From assembly GCA_916613615.1 (NCBI GenBank), contig OU744720.1:75481338-75545337 (forward strand): DNA of 64,000 nt. Direction: 5' to 3'. The position numbers were made by a program, and so were the translations under genes. Origin of the DNA: Steromphala cineraria (lineage: Eukaryota > Mollusca > Gastropoda > Trochida > Trochidae). The notes under the pieces were generated by a model that saw only the letters and a list, made by a program, of their open reading frames with translations, made no database searches and was not told the DNA's origin. Of this stretch, positions 63,221-64,000 are shown in pieces (within the stretch, counting starts at the first letter, position 1; each line of letters opens with the position of its first letter).

Positions 63221-64000
63221 TTCACTGAGCTACGACTTTGAAAAGTGTTCAAGACTCTTCCCGACTATTCCCGACTTTTATACTACGACTTTGTTTTTTT
63301 TTTGTTTTTTTTTTTTCCACTACGACTTTGTTGGCATGAGTCGGGAGCAAATATAGGTCAAATTATGAAATTTGAAATTTCCACGAGGTACTAACGACAC
63401 TCTCAAGAGTTACCTACGACATACACGACTGACATACGACACAGTGAGGAGGAACTCCTGACAGACCTAGGAGGCACCCCCGACAATAAACTGAGGAACT
63501 TACGACTCATCCAAACTCAAATACGACTCAATACGACTGAGACCGTCTCGTTAACGACTCACTGCCGAGTCTTTCACGACACCAAGTCACCACCACGACT
63601 CATACAAAGACTCATTTCCGACTACCTTACGACTCACTGTCGACCCACTCACGACCTGAACGACTTATTTACGACTCGTTCACGACAATGAAGACTCCTC
63701 ACAACACAGAAACGTCTCACGTGCGAGTCACAGACGATCCACGTACGATAAAATCGGCAATTTTAGACCGGAATCGGGCATATAAAAGGCCAACAACCGC
63801 CGACTATGTTGCTATGAGTAGTCAGGAACAGGTCGTCACTGGGCGTCTTTAAGTATTGGTTAGTCGTACATGTGTTTGCACTAGTTGGGAGTGAGTCGGC
63901 ATGTAAATTAGGGAAAGAACTATTCCCGACTCACAACCGACAACTACGTTTCAATCCAACTATGTACGACTTATTCACGATTCAATATGATTCCATACGA
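63221..64000. promoter_or_regulatory. CGACT-dense segment with a TATA box at 63781
   Basis: The motif (T)ACGACT recurs every 10-30 bases. CGACTCA, the complement of TGAGTCG, occurs at least six times on + between 63490 and 63950 and TGAGTCG twice. A canonical TATAAAAGG starts at 63781. A 25-bp T-rich run lies at 63294-63318. It could be a promoter with clustered AP-1-like sites, the LTR of a retroelement, or a degenerate satellite; the window ends before the answer. Confidence 0.35.

Overview
The window looks like nuclear DNA of an invertebrate animal, most likely a mollusc and probably a bivalve. The evidence is AT-rich sequence, genes of short exons with GT-AG introns, dense short DNA transposons and tRNA-like SINE fragments, and a repeat tail ending in CCAGATGAGCTAAAAA of a kind I associate with bivalve genomes. 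The taxon is an inference; I cannot name a species. There is no sign of bacterial, viral or organellar organisation.

The main content is a tandem array of one family of seven-transmembrane, rhodopsin-like (class A) GPCR genes, all on the + strand. Seven coding units can be assembled by hand: a 5'-truncated gene at the left edge (gene 0, 1-2576), a divergent complete gene (gene 1, 3243-7145; 304 aa) and four near-identical complete genes of 310 aa (gene 2, 9996-15489; gene 3, 26877-30240; gene 4, 38179-43770; gene 5, 55856-60144). That makes six GPCR genes; the seventh kind of unit is a candidate small secreted Cys-rich peptide gene that rides in two of the repeat units. Every complete GPCR has six coding exons with intron phases 0-1-1-2-1, and the visible part of gene 0 agrees. 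The receptors keep TM1 GLCTN, the TM3 and ECL2 cysteines, CWTP in TM6 and usually NPxxY in TM7. The DRY arginine is replaced by asparagine (DNV or DNA) in all five genes where it is visible.

Genes 2-4 sit in large tandem repeat units (about 17, 11 and 18 kb from start codon to start codon). Each carries the same downstream block: a TIR element, a 145-bp tandem repeat, AAACATGTTT-rich repeats, a candidate TATA-driven spliced transcript, and TGACCTT/AGGTCA tandem repeats just before the next promoter. A TATAAAG box lies exactly 205 bp upstream of each of the four start codons. The units differ by clean insertions and deletions: a 2-kb TIR element in intron 1 of genes 2 and 4 only, an 866-bp TIR element with an 11-bp target duplication in unit 2 only, loss or absence of the Cys-rich gene block in unit 3, and a 1.86-kb insertion in unit 4 ending in a nearly perfect foldback. 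Gene 5 is a mosaic, gene 4-like up to early intron 1 and gene 3-like just after it, which points to unequal exchange or gene conversion.

The right end (about 60.1-64 kb) leaves the repeat array. It holds a perfect triple 102-bp repeat, a SINE-like tRNA fragment, a long inverted repeat and a CGACT-dense segment with a TATA box.
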